The notes under the pieces are model-generated. The model saw only the letters and a list, made by a program, of their open reading frames with translations. It did not search any database and had not been told where the DNA came from. From Paenalcaligenes sp050487225 (GTDB taxonomy: Bacteria; Pseudomonadota; Gammaproteobacteria; Burkholderiales; Burkholderiaceae_B): DNA of 64,000 nt. Position numbers and translations under genes: made by a program. Location of the stretch: NCBI RefSeq assembly GCF_050487225.1, contig NZ_JBKQGY010000003.1, forward strand, positions 1-64,000, read 5' to 3'. Position 1 is the stretch's first letter, and the number at the start of each line of letters is the position of its first letter. Positions 50,654 to 60,940 of this stretch are shown in pieces.

Positions 50654-51538
50654 CTACCTTTGACGGGTAGCCTGCCAACACAAGATAGACCCCACACACA
50701 CCATTGCCGCACCTTGCCAGAATGACCATGACAACGGTGTACGCAACAGCAATGCCGCAAAGGCTGCCGAAAATACTGGGATAAAGTACGACGCCCCCGC
50801 AAGCAGCGTCACATTTCCGTACAAAATCCCCACATTCCACGCCGCATAACCAAAGCCCATGGCAATGGCTGCTAGCAGTAAGTACACCAATGAGCCTACG
50901 CTAAACTGCATCGCTGGCTGTTCACCTGCAAAATACATGCCCCATAGCGCGACAGCCACCAACATAAAAAACAGAGTGATCCCGTTTTTACCCTGAGCAA
51001 TACGCGTCGTAACGGTGCAATAAGCCGCCCAGATCAATGCCCCTAACAGGGCCAAACCATAACTGAGCGGATTTTCTTGGATATTTACCAGCATGCCCGC
51101 TACGTCTACGCCTTGATCTGAGCCCAACACCCACACCACACCCAACATAGACAGCACAAAGCCTGGCGCGATTAGCCACGTAGTCCGTTGTTGATTAAAT
51201 AAGATGGCAAAGACTATGGTCAGCGTAGGCCATAGGTAGTTCACCATCCCCACCTCTATGGCCTGCTTAGCGTGGCTGGCATAGCCTATGGATAAGGCTA
51301 AACACAGCTCGTACAACACAAATAGCACGCTGCCCCACACCAGATAACGGCGTGGGAATTCTCGCACCTTAGGAAACCCTACTGTTGCCCACAAAATCAG
51401 CGATGCCACACTGTAAATCAGCGCCGCACCACCTACCGCACCAAAGCTTTCGCTCACCCCGCGTATTAAGCCTACGATCAGGCTCCACAACACTACGGCA
51501 AGCAAACCTATAAGCGTGGCTTTCTTTGCTGAAGGCAT
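50654..51538 (-). CDS. yddG: Aromatic amino acid exporter YddG (DMT superfamily)
   Basis: A 294-residue drug/metabolite transporter with ten hydrophobic segments. Like YddG it has the pattern ATLIGLLAVVLWSLIVGLIRGVSE at the N terminus and LWPTLTIVFAILFNQQ in the middle. E. coli YddG exports aromatic amino acids; this substrate is inferred. ATG 51538 is preferred to a TTG six bases upstream. It follows panC by 18 bases. A 14-base inverted repeat (50644-50680) covers its stop codon and may end both it and metY. Confidence 0.9.
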   Translation of the reverse strand: MPSAKKATLIGLLAVVLWSLIVGLIRGVSESFGAVGGAALIYSVASLILWATVGFPKVREFPRRYLVWGSVLFVLYELCLALSIGYASHAKQAIEVGMVNYLWPTLTIVFAILFNQQRTTWLIAPGFVLSMLGVVWVLGSDQGVDVAGMLVNIQENPLSYGLALLGALIWAAYCTVTTRIAQGKNGITLFFMLVAVALWGMYFAGEQPAMQFSVGSLVYLLLAAIAMGFGYAAWNVGILYGNVTLLAGASYFIPVFSAAFAALLLRTPLSWSFWQGAAMVCVGSILCWQATRQR

Positions 51539-51556
51539 ACCCAAGGCCTGCCCTTT

Positions 51557-52399
51557 TTAGATTTCCAAGTTATCGATCAATCGTGTGCTACCCAGTTTGG
51601 CAGCACCTAACGCGACCAATGCTTCACCGGCCTTGATCTCGTCTGCTGCTGGTGTGAGCAAGTCACGCTGACGACGCAACGTCAGGTAATCCACATCCCA
51701 GCCTTCCAATGCCAAGCGCTGTGCTGCATCGTGCTCAATTTGAGCCACATCAGTACAACCAGACTGGATTTGCGCACGCACAGCTTGTAAACAGGCATAC
51801 AACTGAGGGGCTTTAGCTTTTTCGTGATCACTCAGGTAGCGATTACGCGAGGACAATGCCAAACCGCTTTTCTCACGCACTGTTTCATGCGCCATCACTT
51901 CTACAGGCAATTGAAACTGACGGCACATGCTACGTACTACCATTAGCTGCTGGTAGTCTTTTTTACCGAATACGGCTACACGTGGCTGCACGCAGGAGAA
52001 CAGCTTCATCACGACTGTACTCACGCCCTCAAAGAACCCCGGACGGCACTCACCTTCCAAGATATCGCCCAAACCTTTAGGCGTATCAATGCGAAAGCTT
52101 TGTGGCTCTGGGTACATTTCTTTTTCAGACGGAGCAAACAGCACGTACACATCACGCGCGGCTTCCAGTTTGTCTATATCTTGCTGCAAGGTACGTGGGT
52201 ACTGATTGAAATCCTCGTTGGGACCAAACTGCAGTGGGTTCACAAAAATACTGGCCACTACTGGGTCACCGTGCTGACGCGCCAACCGCATCAATGCTAA
52301 ATGCCCTTCATGCAGGTTGCCCATGGTAGGCACAAATGCAACCCGAGTCTGTCCATGCAGATGGTCGCGTAGCTCCTGAATGGTGTGTACAACTTTCAC
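51557..52399 (-). CDS. panC: Pantothenate synthetase
   Basis: Joins pantoate and beta-alanine with ATP. The 280-residue product starts at a GTG (KVVHTIQELRDHLHG follows), supported by GGAG 7 bases upstream and by homologues; the frame extends into scpA. ATP-binding blocks PTMGNLHEGHLALMRLA, the FVNPLQFGPNEDFNQYPRT region, and FGKKDYQQLMVVR are all present. It follows scpA by 25 bases in a DUF3460-scpA-panC-yddG operon. Confidence 0.96.
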   Translation of the reverse strand: MKVVHTIQELRDHLHGQTRVAFVPTMGNLHEGHLALMRLARQHGDPVVASIFVNPLQFGPNEDFNQYPRTLQQDIDKLEAARDVYVLFAPSEKEMYPEPQSFRIDTPKGLGDILEGECRPGFFEGVSTVVMKLFSCVQPRVAVFGKKDYQQLMVVRSMCRQFQLPVEVMAHETVREKSGLALSSRNRYLSDHEKAKAPQLYACLQAVRAQIQSGCTDVAQIEHDAAQRLALEGWDVDYLTLRRQRDLLTPAADEIKAGEALVALGAAKLGSTRLIDNLEI

Positions 52400-52424
52400 T
52401 GAAAACTCCAATACCAGAACGGCA

Positions 52425-53303
52425 TTATTGAATAGACGAGCCCTCGGTACGCACAAAGGCTAGGCGCACATAAATGGGGGCATAAGGTTCGGTTTGAGTT
52501 ACTTCCACCAGCGATTCGCGCACCAGCTCTAACATGGCTAAGAAATGCACAACAAGGACAGGCACTGCATCGCCTTCCTCGATTCGCTCTATGAATAGGG
52601 CCGTAAACTCTAAAAACTGTGCATCGTTTAAACGACGCAATATTTGGCTCATGTGATCGCGTACGGATAACTGCTCACGGGTGATGGTATGGCTACGGTT
52701 TAGCTGTGCCCTACGCATGATGTCGCGCCAAGCATCTTTAAGATCCTCGGGACTGATATCCGGCAGTACCTGCTCTACATGTAAATCCAGATGTGCGTGG
52801 GCACGCTCAAAATCACGCCCCAACTGTGGCAACGCGTCTAATTTTTGCGCTGCCATTTTCATGCGTTCGTATTCGAGCAAGCGTCGCACCAGCTCGGCTC
52901 GTGGATCCTCTACTTCTTCGTCGCTATCAGATTTTTTAACTGGAAGCAGCATGCGAGACTTAATCTCGATTAGCAATGCGGCCATCAGCAGGTACTCACC
53001 CGCCAACTCTAGGTTGGTACGACGAATTTCCTCTACGTAGGCCAGATACTGATCTGTTACCTGCGCCATGGGAATATCCAGCACATTGAAGTTCTGTTTA
53101 CGTATCAAGTACAACAGCAAGTCCAATGGGCCTTCAAAGGCTTCTAAGAACACCTTGAGGGCATCTGGAGGGATATAAAGATCCTGGGGAACCTTAAATA
53201 AAGGTTCCCCATACAAACGCGCAAATATCTCCGCATCAAGTAATGAAGGGGCGACAGCCCCTCCATCCGTTGATGTGATCTGTGAATCGGCTGACTCAGC
53301 CAT
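52425..53303 (-). CDS. scpA: Segregation and condensation protein ScpA
   Basis: Kleisin subunit (292 residues) of the SMC-ScpAB chromosome condensin. It has the N-terminal kleisin helices (DALKVFLEAFEGPLDLLLYLI, IRKQNFNVLDIPMAQVTDQYL), a charged middle and a winged-helix C terminus (RRLNDAQFLEFTALFIERIEE). Neither smc nor scpB is in the window. The ATG follows an in-frame GTG by one codon. Confidence 0.95.
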   Translation of the reverse strand: MAESADSQITSTDGGAVAPSLLDAEIFARLYGEPLFKVPQDLYIPPDALKVFLEAFEGPLDLLLYLIRKQNFNVLDIPMAQVTDQYLAYVEEIRRTNLELAGEYLLMAALLIEIKSRMLLPVKKSDSDEEVEDPRAELVRRLLEYERMKMAAQKLDALPQLGRDFERAHAHLDLHVEQVLPDISPEDLKDAWRDIMRRAQLNRSHTITREQLSVRDHMSQILRRLNDAQFLEFTALFIERIEEGDAVPVLVVHFLAMLELVRESLVEVTQTEPYAPIYVRLAFVRTEGSSIQ

Positions 53304-53312
53304 CACACGACA

Positions 53313-53504
53313 TTAGTCGTTGGAGTAGTACACATAGGCTGGTTGTGCCACACGTCCGGCACGGTAGCCTTCCTGCAGCTCAGCATCCAGCTGTTTGTCC
53401 CACAAACGGCCGCGACCTTCGCGTTGACGATTGTCGGTCTCTGGATGTTCCTGTTTGAAGCCTTTCAGGAATTGTGTAATTTCAGATTCGTAATTCTTGG
53501 CCAT
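53313..53504 (-). CDS. DUF3460-family small protein
   Basis: A 63-residue protein starting MAKNYESEITQFLKGFKQ and rich in charged residues (NRQREGRGRLWDKQLDAE). DUF3460 is a small family found mainly in betaproteobacteria, usually just ahead of scpA or panC as here (6 bases to scpA). The function is unknown. ATG 53504 is chosen; the frame extends nine codons further. Confidence 0.88.
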   Translation of the reverse strand: MAKNYESEITQFLKGFKQEHPETDNRQREGRGRLWDKQLDAELQEGYRAGRVAQPAYVYYSND

Positions 53505-53714
53505 ATTCACCGCACACTTAACAAATTGCATTCACCAAAACTCGAGTTTACTGCAAACCCGCTCATAAACAGAGCGTGCCGTGTAAACCCGGCTACAGTT
53601 ACGTGTTTCTACGCACTGCTCTTTTTTTCACAAACCAGCCAAAAACCGCTTTGTGCTAACATCTGCTGTCAAAATTATAGAACTAACGCTTAATTCTCGT
53701 AGACTGGAGTTTTC

Positions 53715-54056
53715 ATGACACAACCCTCTTCTTGCCCATCTTGCTCTGGCGAACACACCTATCAAGATGGTGAGTTCTACATTTGCCCAGAGTGCGCGCA
53801 TGAGTGGTCCATTCATGCTGAAGAGAACGCCGCCGAATCCGACGAGCGCCAAATCAAAGATGCGCACGGTACACCACTGCAAGACGGTGACGATGTACAC
53901 CTAATTAAAGACCTTAAAGTAAAAGGCTCGTCCACTACCCTAAAGAAAGGCGCTAAAGCCCGTGGCATTCGTATCGTCGCTGGCGACCATGAGGTCAGTT
54001 GCAAAATTGATGGCGTCAGCTACGAACTTAAAGCCGAGTTCTTGAAAAAAGCGTAA
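53715..54056 (+). CDS. yjdM: Zinc-ribbon protein YjdM (PhnA family)
   Basis: A 113-residue protein with an N-terminal zinc ribbon (CPSC near residue 7 and CPEC near 24) and a C-terminal SH3-like domain (DGDDVHLIKDLKVKGSSTTLKKG...). Once named PhnA, it is not phosphonate-specific. The role is unknown. It converges on the XRE gene without any gap. Confidence 0.94.
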   Translation: MTQPSSCPSCSGEHTYQDGEFYICPECAHEWSIHAEENAAESDERQIKDAHGTPLQDGDDVHLIKDLKVKGSSTTLKKGAKARGIRIVAGDHEVSCKIDGVSYELKAEFLKKA

Positions 54057-54875
54057 TTACTCGTCTTTTTGAGGAATCAGCATCACCAACTTACAGTCTG
54101 GCCGTATGGCCAGCCTGAAGGTGTATTGTCTAAAATGCAGCACCCCATCCTCTGGATGGGAAAAGCTGCGTAAACCACCCTCTCGCTCTACCACTGTTTG
54201 CCTGCCCCACCATTGCGCAAACACAGGGCTGGTAGAGATCAACGACTGCAATAGGGAATGTAGTTCAGGCTCATCCACATGCGCCCCCACATCGCCCCTA
54301 AACTCACTCACCACTCGCGTTGCACGCTGCTCCCAATCCACCACCAAACTACGGGCGGCTGGGTCTAAAAATATGTAGTGCAATAAATTCGGTGCAGGGT
54401 TTCGATCCGGCCAACCGTCAAACAGTCGCAATAAGGCGTCGTTACGTGCCAGTACGTTCCAGCATCTATCCAAAATATAGGCTGGGGCCGCAATGCTACG
54501 TACGCAGTCCTCTAAGCCATCAGGTAGTTGCGTCTGTAATTCGCCATGCTCAGGGTCAGCGCATTCTGCCAACTCAAACAAATACTGACGCTCGGCTCGC
54601 CCTAGACGTAACTCGCTGGCTAAGCGTGCGCACACGGTAGGAGAAATAGCAATTTCTCGCCCCTGCTCCATCCAGGTGTACCAAGTCACACTGATATCAC
54701 ACAGTTGAGCCACCTCTTCGCGCCGCAAACCCGGTGTGCGTCGTCGGCTGCCCGCTGGTAGCCCCAACGCTTCCGGACGTGTGCGTTCACGCACGCTACG
54801 CAAGAATTCGCCTAACGCTTTACGCCGTGTACTCGCCGCGTGATCTGAGGAGGTGATGGTTTCAGTGCGTCCCAT
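54057..54875 (-). CDS. XRE-family regulator with MmyB-like ligand domain
   Basis: A 272-residue regulator. The N-terminal helix-turn-helix (LGEFLRSVRERTRPEALGL; RTPGLRREEVAQLCDISVTWYTWMEQGR) is followed by an MmyB-like domain (PAYILDRCWNVLARNDALLRLF, HYIFLDPAARSLVVDWE, LHFRQYTFRLA) that can bind fatty acids in related proteins. Such genes usually control a divergent oxidoreductase gene; here the neighbour upstream is metH on the same strand, ending 3 bases away, so it may be read with metH. Confidence 0.9.
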   Translation of the reverse strand: MGRTETITSSDHAASTRRKALGEFLRSVRERTRPEALGLPAGSRRRTPGLRREEVAQLCDISVTWYTWMEQGREIAISPTVCARLASELRLGRAERQYLFELAECADPEHGELQTQLPDGLEDCVRSIAAPAYILDRCWNVLARNDALLRLFDGWPDRNPAPNLLHYIFLDPAARSLVVDWEQRATRVVSEFRGDVGAHVDEPELHSLLQSLISTSPVFAQWWGRQTVVEREGGLRSFSHPEDGVLHFRQYTFRLAIRPDCKLVMLIPQKDE

Positions 54876-54878
54876 GTG

Positions 54879-57800
54879 TTACCCACGCAATACTGAAGCT
54901 AACGATCTACGTACATCGTCTTCGTCTCTGCCGGAGCGCTGTATGTAGTCTTGCAACTGGTCTTCACCAATATTACCCACGTTGAAATACTGTGAGTCTG
55001 GATGGCTAAAGTAGAACCCCGACACACTGGATGCCGGGAGCATCGCCAAACTTTCCGTCAACTGCATGTTGATATCTTCCCACTGCATCACACGGTTCAT
55101 ATCTGCTTTTACTACGTGCTCAGGGCAAGACGGGTAACCCGGCGCAGGTCTAATGCCTTGGTAACGCTCGTCAATCAGTGCTTCGTTATCCAAGTCTTCC
55201 TCAGACACATAGCCCCATAAGTCGGTACGCACCCGTGCATGTAGGCACTCCGCAAAGCCTTCAGCAAAACGGTCAGCCAAGGCTTTGAGCATGATGTCAG
55301 AATAGTCATCGCCCTCTGCTTGGAAGCGCTCGGAATGCTTTTCTATGCCCAAACCACCAGTCACCGCAAACATACCTATGTAATCGATGATGCCACTTTC
55401 TTTGGGAGCAATGTAATCCGCCAAACATTTACTGTGTACACCTGAGCGCTTCACTGTTTGTTGACGCAGATTACGCCAGGTGAATAACACTTCGGAACGC
55501 GTCTCATCGCTGTACACCTCGATGTCATCACCATTCACACTATTGGCAGGGTAAAAGGCCACCACACCATTGGCTTGCAACCAGCGACCTTCGATGATTT
55601 TTTTCAACATCGCTTGGCCTTCGGCGTACAGCTGTTTAGCGTGCTCGCCTACTACCTCGTCCTCCAAAATACGCGGGAAACGCCCAAAAAGACTCCACGT
55701 TTGGAAAAATGGCGTCCAGTCTATGAAACGTGCGATGTCAGCCAGATCGTAGTTAATAAAGGTACGTCTACCAATAAATTTGGGGCGAGGTGGCGTGTAA
55801 TTAGCCCAATCTATAGGCGGTGCATCCGCACGCGCTTCTTCTAAACTGATCAGCGGTGTTTCTTTACGATTCGCGTGACGCGTACGCACCATGTCATATT
55901 CTTCGGCAATTTCTTGCACGTAGTTATCACGGCTGTCCGACATCAAGTTGGTTGCCACCCCTACCGAACGACTGGCATCCGGCACATAAATCACAGGACC
56001 CTCATAGTGAGGTGCAATTTTTACGGCGGTGTGCACACGACTAGTGGTTGCCCCACCAATTAACAACGGGATTTTTTTATCGCGGAAATAAGGATCACGC
56101 TGCATCTCAGAGGCCACATAGCTCATTTCTTCTAAGCTAGGCGTAATCAACCCCGACAAGCCCACCATATCGGCATTAACTTCTTTGGCTTTTTCTAGGA
56201 TCTGGGCACATGGCACCATGACGCCCATGTTTTCCACTTCGAAGTTATTACATTGCAGCACTACAGTCACAATGTTCTTACCGATATCGTGCACATCACC
56301 TTTCACCGTTGCCATGACGATTTTGCCCTTAGAGCGCACATCGCCCCCAGCCAAGGCAATTTGACGTTTTTCTTCTTCGATAAAAGGTACTAAGTGCGAT
56401 ACGGCTTGCTTCATCACGCGGGCGGACTTCACCACCTGCGGCAAGAACATTTTGCCCTCACCAAACAGGTCGCCCACCACGTTCATACCGTCCATCAACG
56501 GCCCTTCAATAACCTCAATAGGGCGCCCCCCAGCATTGGCAATTTCTTGGCGTACTTCTTCGGTATCTTCCACAATAAAGCTCGTAATACCGTTTACCAG
56601 CGCATGCACCAAACGCGCACGTACTGGCTGCTCACGCCATGTGAGATCTTCTTCGCGTTTCGCACCAGAACCTTTGATGTTCTCGGCTAGCTCCACTAAG
56701 CGTTCCGTTGAACTACGCTCGTCATCAGGGCCTTCTTTAGCGACGGGATCCTCACGGTTCAATATGACGTCTTCCACCATATTGCGTACTTTTTCATCCA
56801 GATCAGCATAGACGCCCAACTGACCGGCGTTCACAATCCCCATGGTCAGCCCCTCACGGATGCTGTAGTACAGGAATACGGTGTGAATGGCTTCACGCAT
56901 GGCTTCATTGCCACGGAACGAGAAACTCACGTTAGAAATACCCCCCGACATACGAGCATGCGGCAGATTCTGACGAATCCATTTCACGCCTTCGATGAAG
57001 TCTCGTGCGTAATTGTTGTGCTCATCAATACCAGTAGCGACTGCGAACACGTTGGGGTCAAAAATAATGTCTTCAGGTGGAAAACCTACTTCGTTCACCA
57101 GCATCCAGTACGCACGCGCACAAATTTCTTTGCGTCGCTCTAGACTGTCGGCCTGCCCTTGCTCATCAAAGGCCATCACCACCGCCGCCGCACCGTACTT
57201 ACGGCACAAACGCGCATGCGCCAAGAAAGACTCTTCGCCCTCTTTCAGCGAGATGGAGTTCACCACTGCTTTACCTTGAATGCAGCGCAAACCTGTTTCA
57301 ATCACTTCCCACTTGGAGCTATCTACCATGATGGGAACGCGAGAAATATCGGGTTCAGAAGCAATCAAGTTCAAGAATTTACGCATGTTGGCAACTGAGT
57401 CCAACATGGCTTCATCCATATTGATATCGATAATCTGCGCACCGTTCTCTACCTGCTGGCGCGCCACCGACAAGGCTTCTTCAAAGCGTTCTTCGCGAAT
57501 TAAGCGCAAGAAGGCTTTACTACCTGTGACGTTGGTACGTTCCCCTACGTTAATGAACAAACTTTGCTCATCAAAGTTCAAGGCTTCTAAGCCTGACAAA
57601 CGGGTGCGTACAGGGATTTCAGGCACTTGGCGACGTGGCAAGTTTTGCACTTGCTGCACAATCGCACGGATGTGTTCTGGCGTCGTACCACAGCAACCGC
57701 CCACCATATTCACCAAACCGGCCTCAGCAAACTCGTGCAACAAGCCAGAGGTGTCTTTAGGGGTTTCATCAAAGCCTGTTTCTGCCATCGGGTTTGGCAA

Positions 57801-58661
57801 ACCAGCATTGGGGTACACACAGATATAGGTGTCACAAATCTTGGACAGCTCGGCGATATAGGGGCGCATCAACGCGGCACCCAACGCACAGTTCAAACCG
57901 ATGGTGACAGGTCGTGCATGGCGTACAGAGTTCCAGAATGCCTCTACGGTTTGGCCTGACAAAATGCGGCCCGAGGCATCCGTCACCGTCCCAGACACCA
58001 TCACTGGCAAGCGAATGTTGCGTTCATCAAAGACGGATTCGACAGCAAAAATTGCGGCCTTAGCGTTCAAGGTATCGAAGATGGTTTCTATCAGTACGAT
58101 ATCGGCGCCACCATCAATCAAGCCATTGAGCTGTTCGGTGTAGGCATCACGCAGTTCTTCAAAGGTGACGTTACGTACGGACGGGTCATTCACGTCAGGC
58201 GAAATAGAGGCTGTCTTGGGTTGTGGCCCCAACACCCCTGCCACGTAGCGACGCTGACCTTTAGCGATAAATTCGTCACAGACTTTACGTGCGATTTGCG
58301 CTGATGCGACGTTCAGCTCGTAGGCGATACCGTGCAATGCGTAATCGCTCTGTGCTACCTCTGTCGCCCCAAAGGTGTTGGTACAGATCACATCTGCACC
58401 CGCTTCCAAATACTGGCGGTGTATGGCCTCAATAACGTCTGGTCGCACCAACGATAGCAGCTCGTTATCACCACGTACATCTTTGTGATGATCTTTAAAT
58501 CGCTCACCGCGAAAATCCGATTCGCTTAATTTGTAGCGCTGGATCATGGTGCCCATCGCGCCATCCAGAATCACAATGCGATCAGCCAACAACTGTACAA
58601 AATCACCTGCACGGGTGTACGAAGATACGGGGTATGGGATAGCGGGATATGACACGGTCAC
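54879..58661 (-). CDS. metH: Cobalamin-dependent methionine synthase
   Basis: Makes methionine from homocysteine and methyltetrahydrofolate through methylcobalamin. Four modules are complete in about 1260 residues: homocysteine domain with zinc Cys in GLNCALGA and GGCCGTTPEH; pterin domain (NVGERTNVTGSKAFLRLI on); B12 domain with DVHDIGKNIV, the His being the cobalt ligand; and AdoMet reactivation domain ending in PGYPSCPEH and FYFSHPDSQYF. The GTG at 58661 has AGGA 8 bases upstream; the frame extends to an ATG at 58694 without a site. It is divergent from the B12 riboswitch-btuB unit. Confidence 0.97.
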   Translation of the reverse strand: MTVSYPAIPYPVSSYTRAGDFVQLLADRIVILDGAMGTMIQRYKLSESDFRGERFKDHHKDVRGDNELLSLVRPDVIEAIHRQYLEAGADVICTNTFGATEVAQSDYALHGIAYELNVASAQIARKVCDEFIAKGQRRYVAGVLGPQPKTASISPDVNDPSVRNVTFEELRDAYTEQLNGLIDGGADIVLIETIFDTLNAKAAIFAVESVFDERNIRLPVMVSGTVTDASGRILSGQTVEAFWNSVRHARPVTIGLNCALGAALMRPYIAELSKICDTYICVYPNAGLPNPMAETGFDETPKDTSGLLHEFAEAGLVNMVGGCCGTTPEHIRAIVQQVQNLPRRQVPEIPVRTRLSGLEALNFDEQSLFINVGERTNVTGSKAFLRLIREERFEEALSVARQQVENGAQIIDINMDEAMLDSVANMRKFLNLIASEPDISRVPIMVDSSKWEVIETGLRCIQGKAVVNSISLKEGEESFLAHARLCRKYGAAAVVMAFDEQGQADSLERRKEICARAYWMLVNEVGFPPEDIIFDPNVFAVATGIDEHNNYARDFIEGVKWIRQNLPHARMSGGISNVSFSFRGNEAMREAIHTVFLYYSIREGLTMGIVNAGQLGVYADLDEKVRNMVEDVILNREDPVAKEGPDDERSSTERLVELAENIKGSGAKREEDLTWREQPVRARLVHALVNGITSFIVEDTEEVRQEIANAGGRPIEVIEGPLMDGMNVVGDLFGEGKMFLPQVVKSARVMKQAVSHLVPFIEEEKRQIALAGGDVRSKGKIVMATVKGDVHDIGKNIVTVVLQCNNFEVENMGVMVPCAQILEKAKEVNADMVGLSGLITPSLEEMSYVASEMQRDPYFRDKKIPLLIGGATTSRVHTAVKIAPHYEGPVIYVPDASRSVGVATNLMSDSRDNYVQEIAEEYDMVRTRHANRKETPLISLEEARADAPPIDWANYTPPRPKFIGRRTFINYDLADIARFIDWTPFFQTWSLFGRFPRILEDEVVGEHAKQLYAEGQAMLKKIIEGRWLQANGVVAFYPANSVNGDDIEVYSDETRSEVLFTWRNLRQQTVKRSGVHSKCLADYIAPKESGIIDYIGMFAVTGGLGIEKHSERFQAEGDDYSDIMLKALADRFAEGFAECLHARVRTDLWGYVSEEDLDNEALIDERYQGIRPAPGYPSCPEHVVKADMNRVMQWEDINMQLTESLAMLPASSVSGFYFSHPDSQYFNVGNIGEDQLQDYIQRSGRDEDDVRRSLASVLRG

Positions 58662-58805
58662 GAGCAAAATCCTGAAAATCGTCAAGCGCAGCATAGGGAG
58701 CGTAAAAATCGACTCGCTTACACCACAACCAAAGAGATGTATTGTACCCCCGCAGGGCTGCTATGCTAAATTCTCCTTGCATATCAAGGTACATACTAAG
58801 ATTTC

Positions 58806-58950
58806 ATTTTCTTATGTAACTGAGCAGAAAACCCTTCTGTTCATCGGGAAGCCTGGCCCTATTTCATAGAATAAACAGCGCTGCCCCCGCAACGGTACTC
58901 ATGCTTTTTGCATGTCAGCCCGATACCGAGCCCTGATATCCCTGAATATG
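58806..58950 (+). ncRNA. Cobalamin (B12) riboswitch
   Basis: The strand toward btuB carries the cobalamin-box series in order: GGGAAGCC near 58846, the highly conserved GCTGCCCCCGCAAC near 58880, and AGCCCGATACCG near 58918-58929. The adenosylcobalamin form represses when B12 is present. Ends are approximate. Between here and the start of btuB, a GGTGTGCG / CGCGCACC hairpin (about 58992-59011) stands just ahead of the AGGA ribosome-binding site and may act as the expression platform. Confidence 0.92.
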
Positions 58951-59025
58951 TGTGGCTAGCCCGCAGTCTAGGCATAGCCTGTTTTTAGTGTGGTGTGCGG
59001 GGTCGCGCACCTTACAGGATTCATC

Positions 59026-60876
59026 ATGAAAACAACGAGTCTGGCTGCACTGCTAGCCTGTGCCTTCCCTATTTGTACCGTAGCACAACACGCTGAACCC
59101 ATTTCTGAACTCGATAACGTCGTCGTTACCGCCAGCCGCATCGCCCAGTTGGAGAGCGAAGTCGTGGGCGACGTCAGTGTTATCGATAGAGCAACCTTAG
59201 AAAAAGCCGGCCAAAGTAGCGTGGCTGAATTGCTGTCTCGTGAACACGGCATTCAAATCAGCACTAACGGCGGTCCACAAACCCCTACGTCGATTTTCAT
59301 GCGTGGTACGGATAGCCGTCACGTATTAGTGCTAATTGATGGCGTACGTATTAACAGCAGCATCTCCAACAGCGTCAATTTCAATGCGATTAACCCTGCT
59401 CAAATTGAACGCATCGAAATTTTGCGTGGTGCAGGTAGTAGCTTGTACGGTTCAGAAGCCATTGGTGGTGTGATCAACATCATCACCAAAAAAGGCCAAA
59501 CCGATACTCCTATGGCTTTCTGGGGAGAGATGGGTATTGGTACACATAGCTTGTTCAAAAGCAGCGTAGGCTTTTCAGGCCAAAGCAATGGTTTGTCGTA
59601 TAACCTGATTGGCTCTATGGCCAATAGCGACGGCTTCCGCTCTACCAATGCCCATTCTGATGTGGGGGCATCTAAACGCGCAGACGGTTACGAAAGCAAT
59701 AGTGTCAAAGCCGACCTAGGTTATGCATTTTCAGATCAACACCGTCTGGATGCTCACCTATTCTCGTCATACATTAATGGTGAATTTACCGGCTACACCG
59801 GCCAAGAATCCAGTGCGACACGCCAACAAGCGTATGGCTTAAGCTCTACCAATAAACTCTTCGGTAACTGGACTAGCAAGCTGAGCGTTAACGAAACGCG
59901 TGAAACACGCCAGGGGTATAGCAGCTTTAACGTAGAGACCTCGTCCTACCAAACCACCTTGCGTAACTACGCATGGCAAAACGACGTCACACTAGGTCAA
60001 TACCAAACACTGACTGCTCTGCTGGAGCACAATGACGAACGTGGTAAACAAGCAGGCTACAGCAGCTTAAACGCTAAACGTCACAGCAATGCTGGTGCGC
60101 TGATTTACAGCCTGAACTACGGCCGACACCATGCGCAAGCAAGCCTGCGCCATGACCGTATTGCTGGCCATACCAGCCGTACTACGGGCGCTGTGGCCTA
60201 TGACTTCGACATCACCAACCGTTGGACGGTAGGAGCTTCCTACAACACAGGCTTCAAAATGCCTACGTTGTACGAAGACTACGTGAACCAAAGCGCACAG
60301 ATTTCTACCGTGTCGCCTGAAACATCCAAAAACGTGGAAGCGCGTATTGCCTACACCCATGACACTGGCTCTGTAAAACTGGTCGCCTACCAGAACCGCA
60401 TCAATAACCTGATTAACTGGCGCTTTGCTGGCGGCCCTAACGGCGAGTACTTCAACACCAATCGCGCCAAGATCAAAGGTTACTCGTTGATGGTTGATCA
60501 ACAGTTCGACGACTTATCGTTGTGGGGCAGCCTAGACTTAACCAACCCTCGCGACAAAGAAACAGGCAATCGCCTGATTCGTCGTGCCGCACAAGTGTAT
60601 CGTTTCGGTGCTGACTACCGTTTTACCAATCTGCAAGTTGGTGCTGAGTATTCGTGGACGGCAAAACGCTCTGATCAAGACTTCCGCAGCATCCCGGCCA
60701 CAGATGTGACACTGGGCAGCTTTAGTCTGGTTAACTTGACCGCCAAATACGATTTCAGTAAATCCGTTACCGCTACCGTGCGTTGGGATAACGTCTTCAA
60801 CAAACGCTATGAGTACGCCTACGGCTACAACACGCCCGGCTCTAACGTATTCGTGAACCTAAGCTGGCGCATGTAA
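59026..60876 (+). CDS. btuB: TonB-dependent vitamin B12 receptor BtuB
   Basis: Outer-membrane cobalamin importer of 616 residues. Signal peptide (AALLACAFPICTVAQH), TonB box in the region ELDNVVVTASRIAQ, plug domain with GTDSRHVLVLIDGVRINSS and RIEILRGAGSSLYGSEAIGGVINI, then a 22-strand barrel ending in FVNLSWRM with the terminal aromatic/Met. The riboswitch upstream supports B12 as the substrate. ATG 59026 is used, since it starts the signal peptide and follows AGGA. Confidence 0.95.
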   Translation: MKTTSLAALLACAFPICTVAQHAEPISELDNVVVTASRIAQLESEVVGDVSVIDRATLEKAGQSSVAELLSREHGIQISTNGGPQTPTSIFMRGTDSRHVLVLIDGVRINSSISNSVNFNAINPAQIERIEILRGAGSSLYGSEAIGGVINIITKKGQTDTPMAFWGEMGIGTHSLFKSSVGFSGQSNGLSYNLIGSMANSDGFRSTNAHSDVGASKRADGYESNSVKADLGYAFSDQHRLDAHLFSSYINGEFTGYTGQESSATRQQAYGLSSTNKLFGNWTSKLSVNETRETRQGYSSFNVETSSYQTTLRNYAWQNDVTLGQYQTLTALLEHNDERGKQAGYSSLNAKRHSNAGALIYSLNYGRHHAQASLRHDRIAGHTSRTTGAVAYDFDITNRWTVGASYNTGFKMPTLYEDYVNQSAQISTVSPETSKNVEARIAYTHDTGSVKLVAYQNRINNLINWRFAGGPNGEYFNTNRAKIKGYSLMVDQQFDDLSLWGSLDLTNPRDKETGNRLIRRAAQVYRFGADYRFTNLQVGAEYSWTAKRSDQDFRSIPATDVTLGSFSLVNLTAKYDFSKSVTATVRWDNVFNKRYEYAYGYNTPGSNVFVNLSWRM

Positions 60877-60940
60877 TCGCCCTCTCCCCCTGTCTGGCTA
60901 TCGCCGCAGGGGGAAAGCACTTTTAAGAACAACCACACTC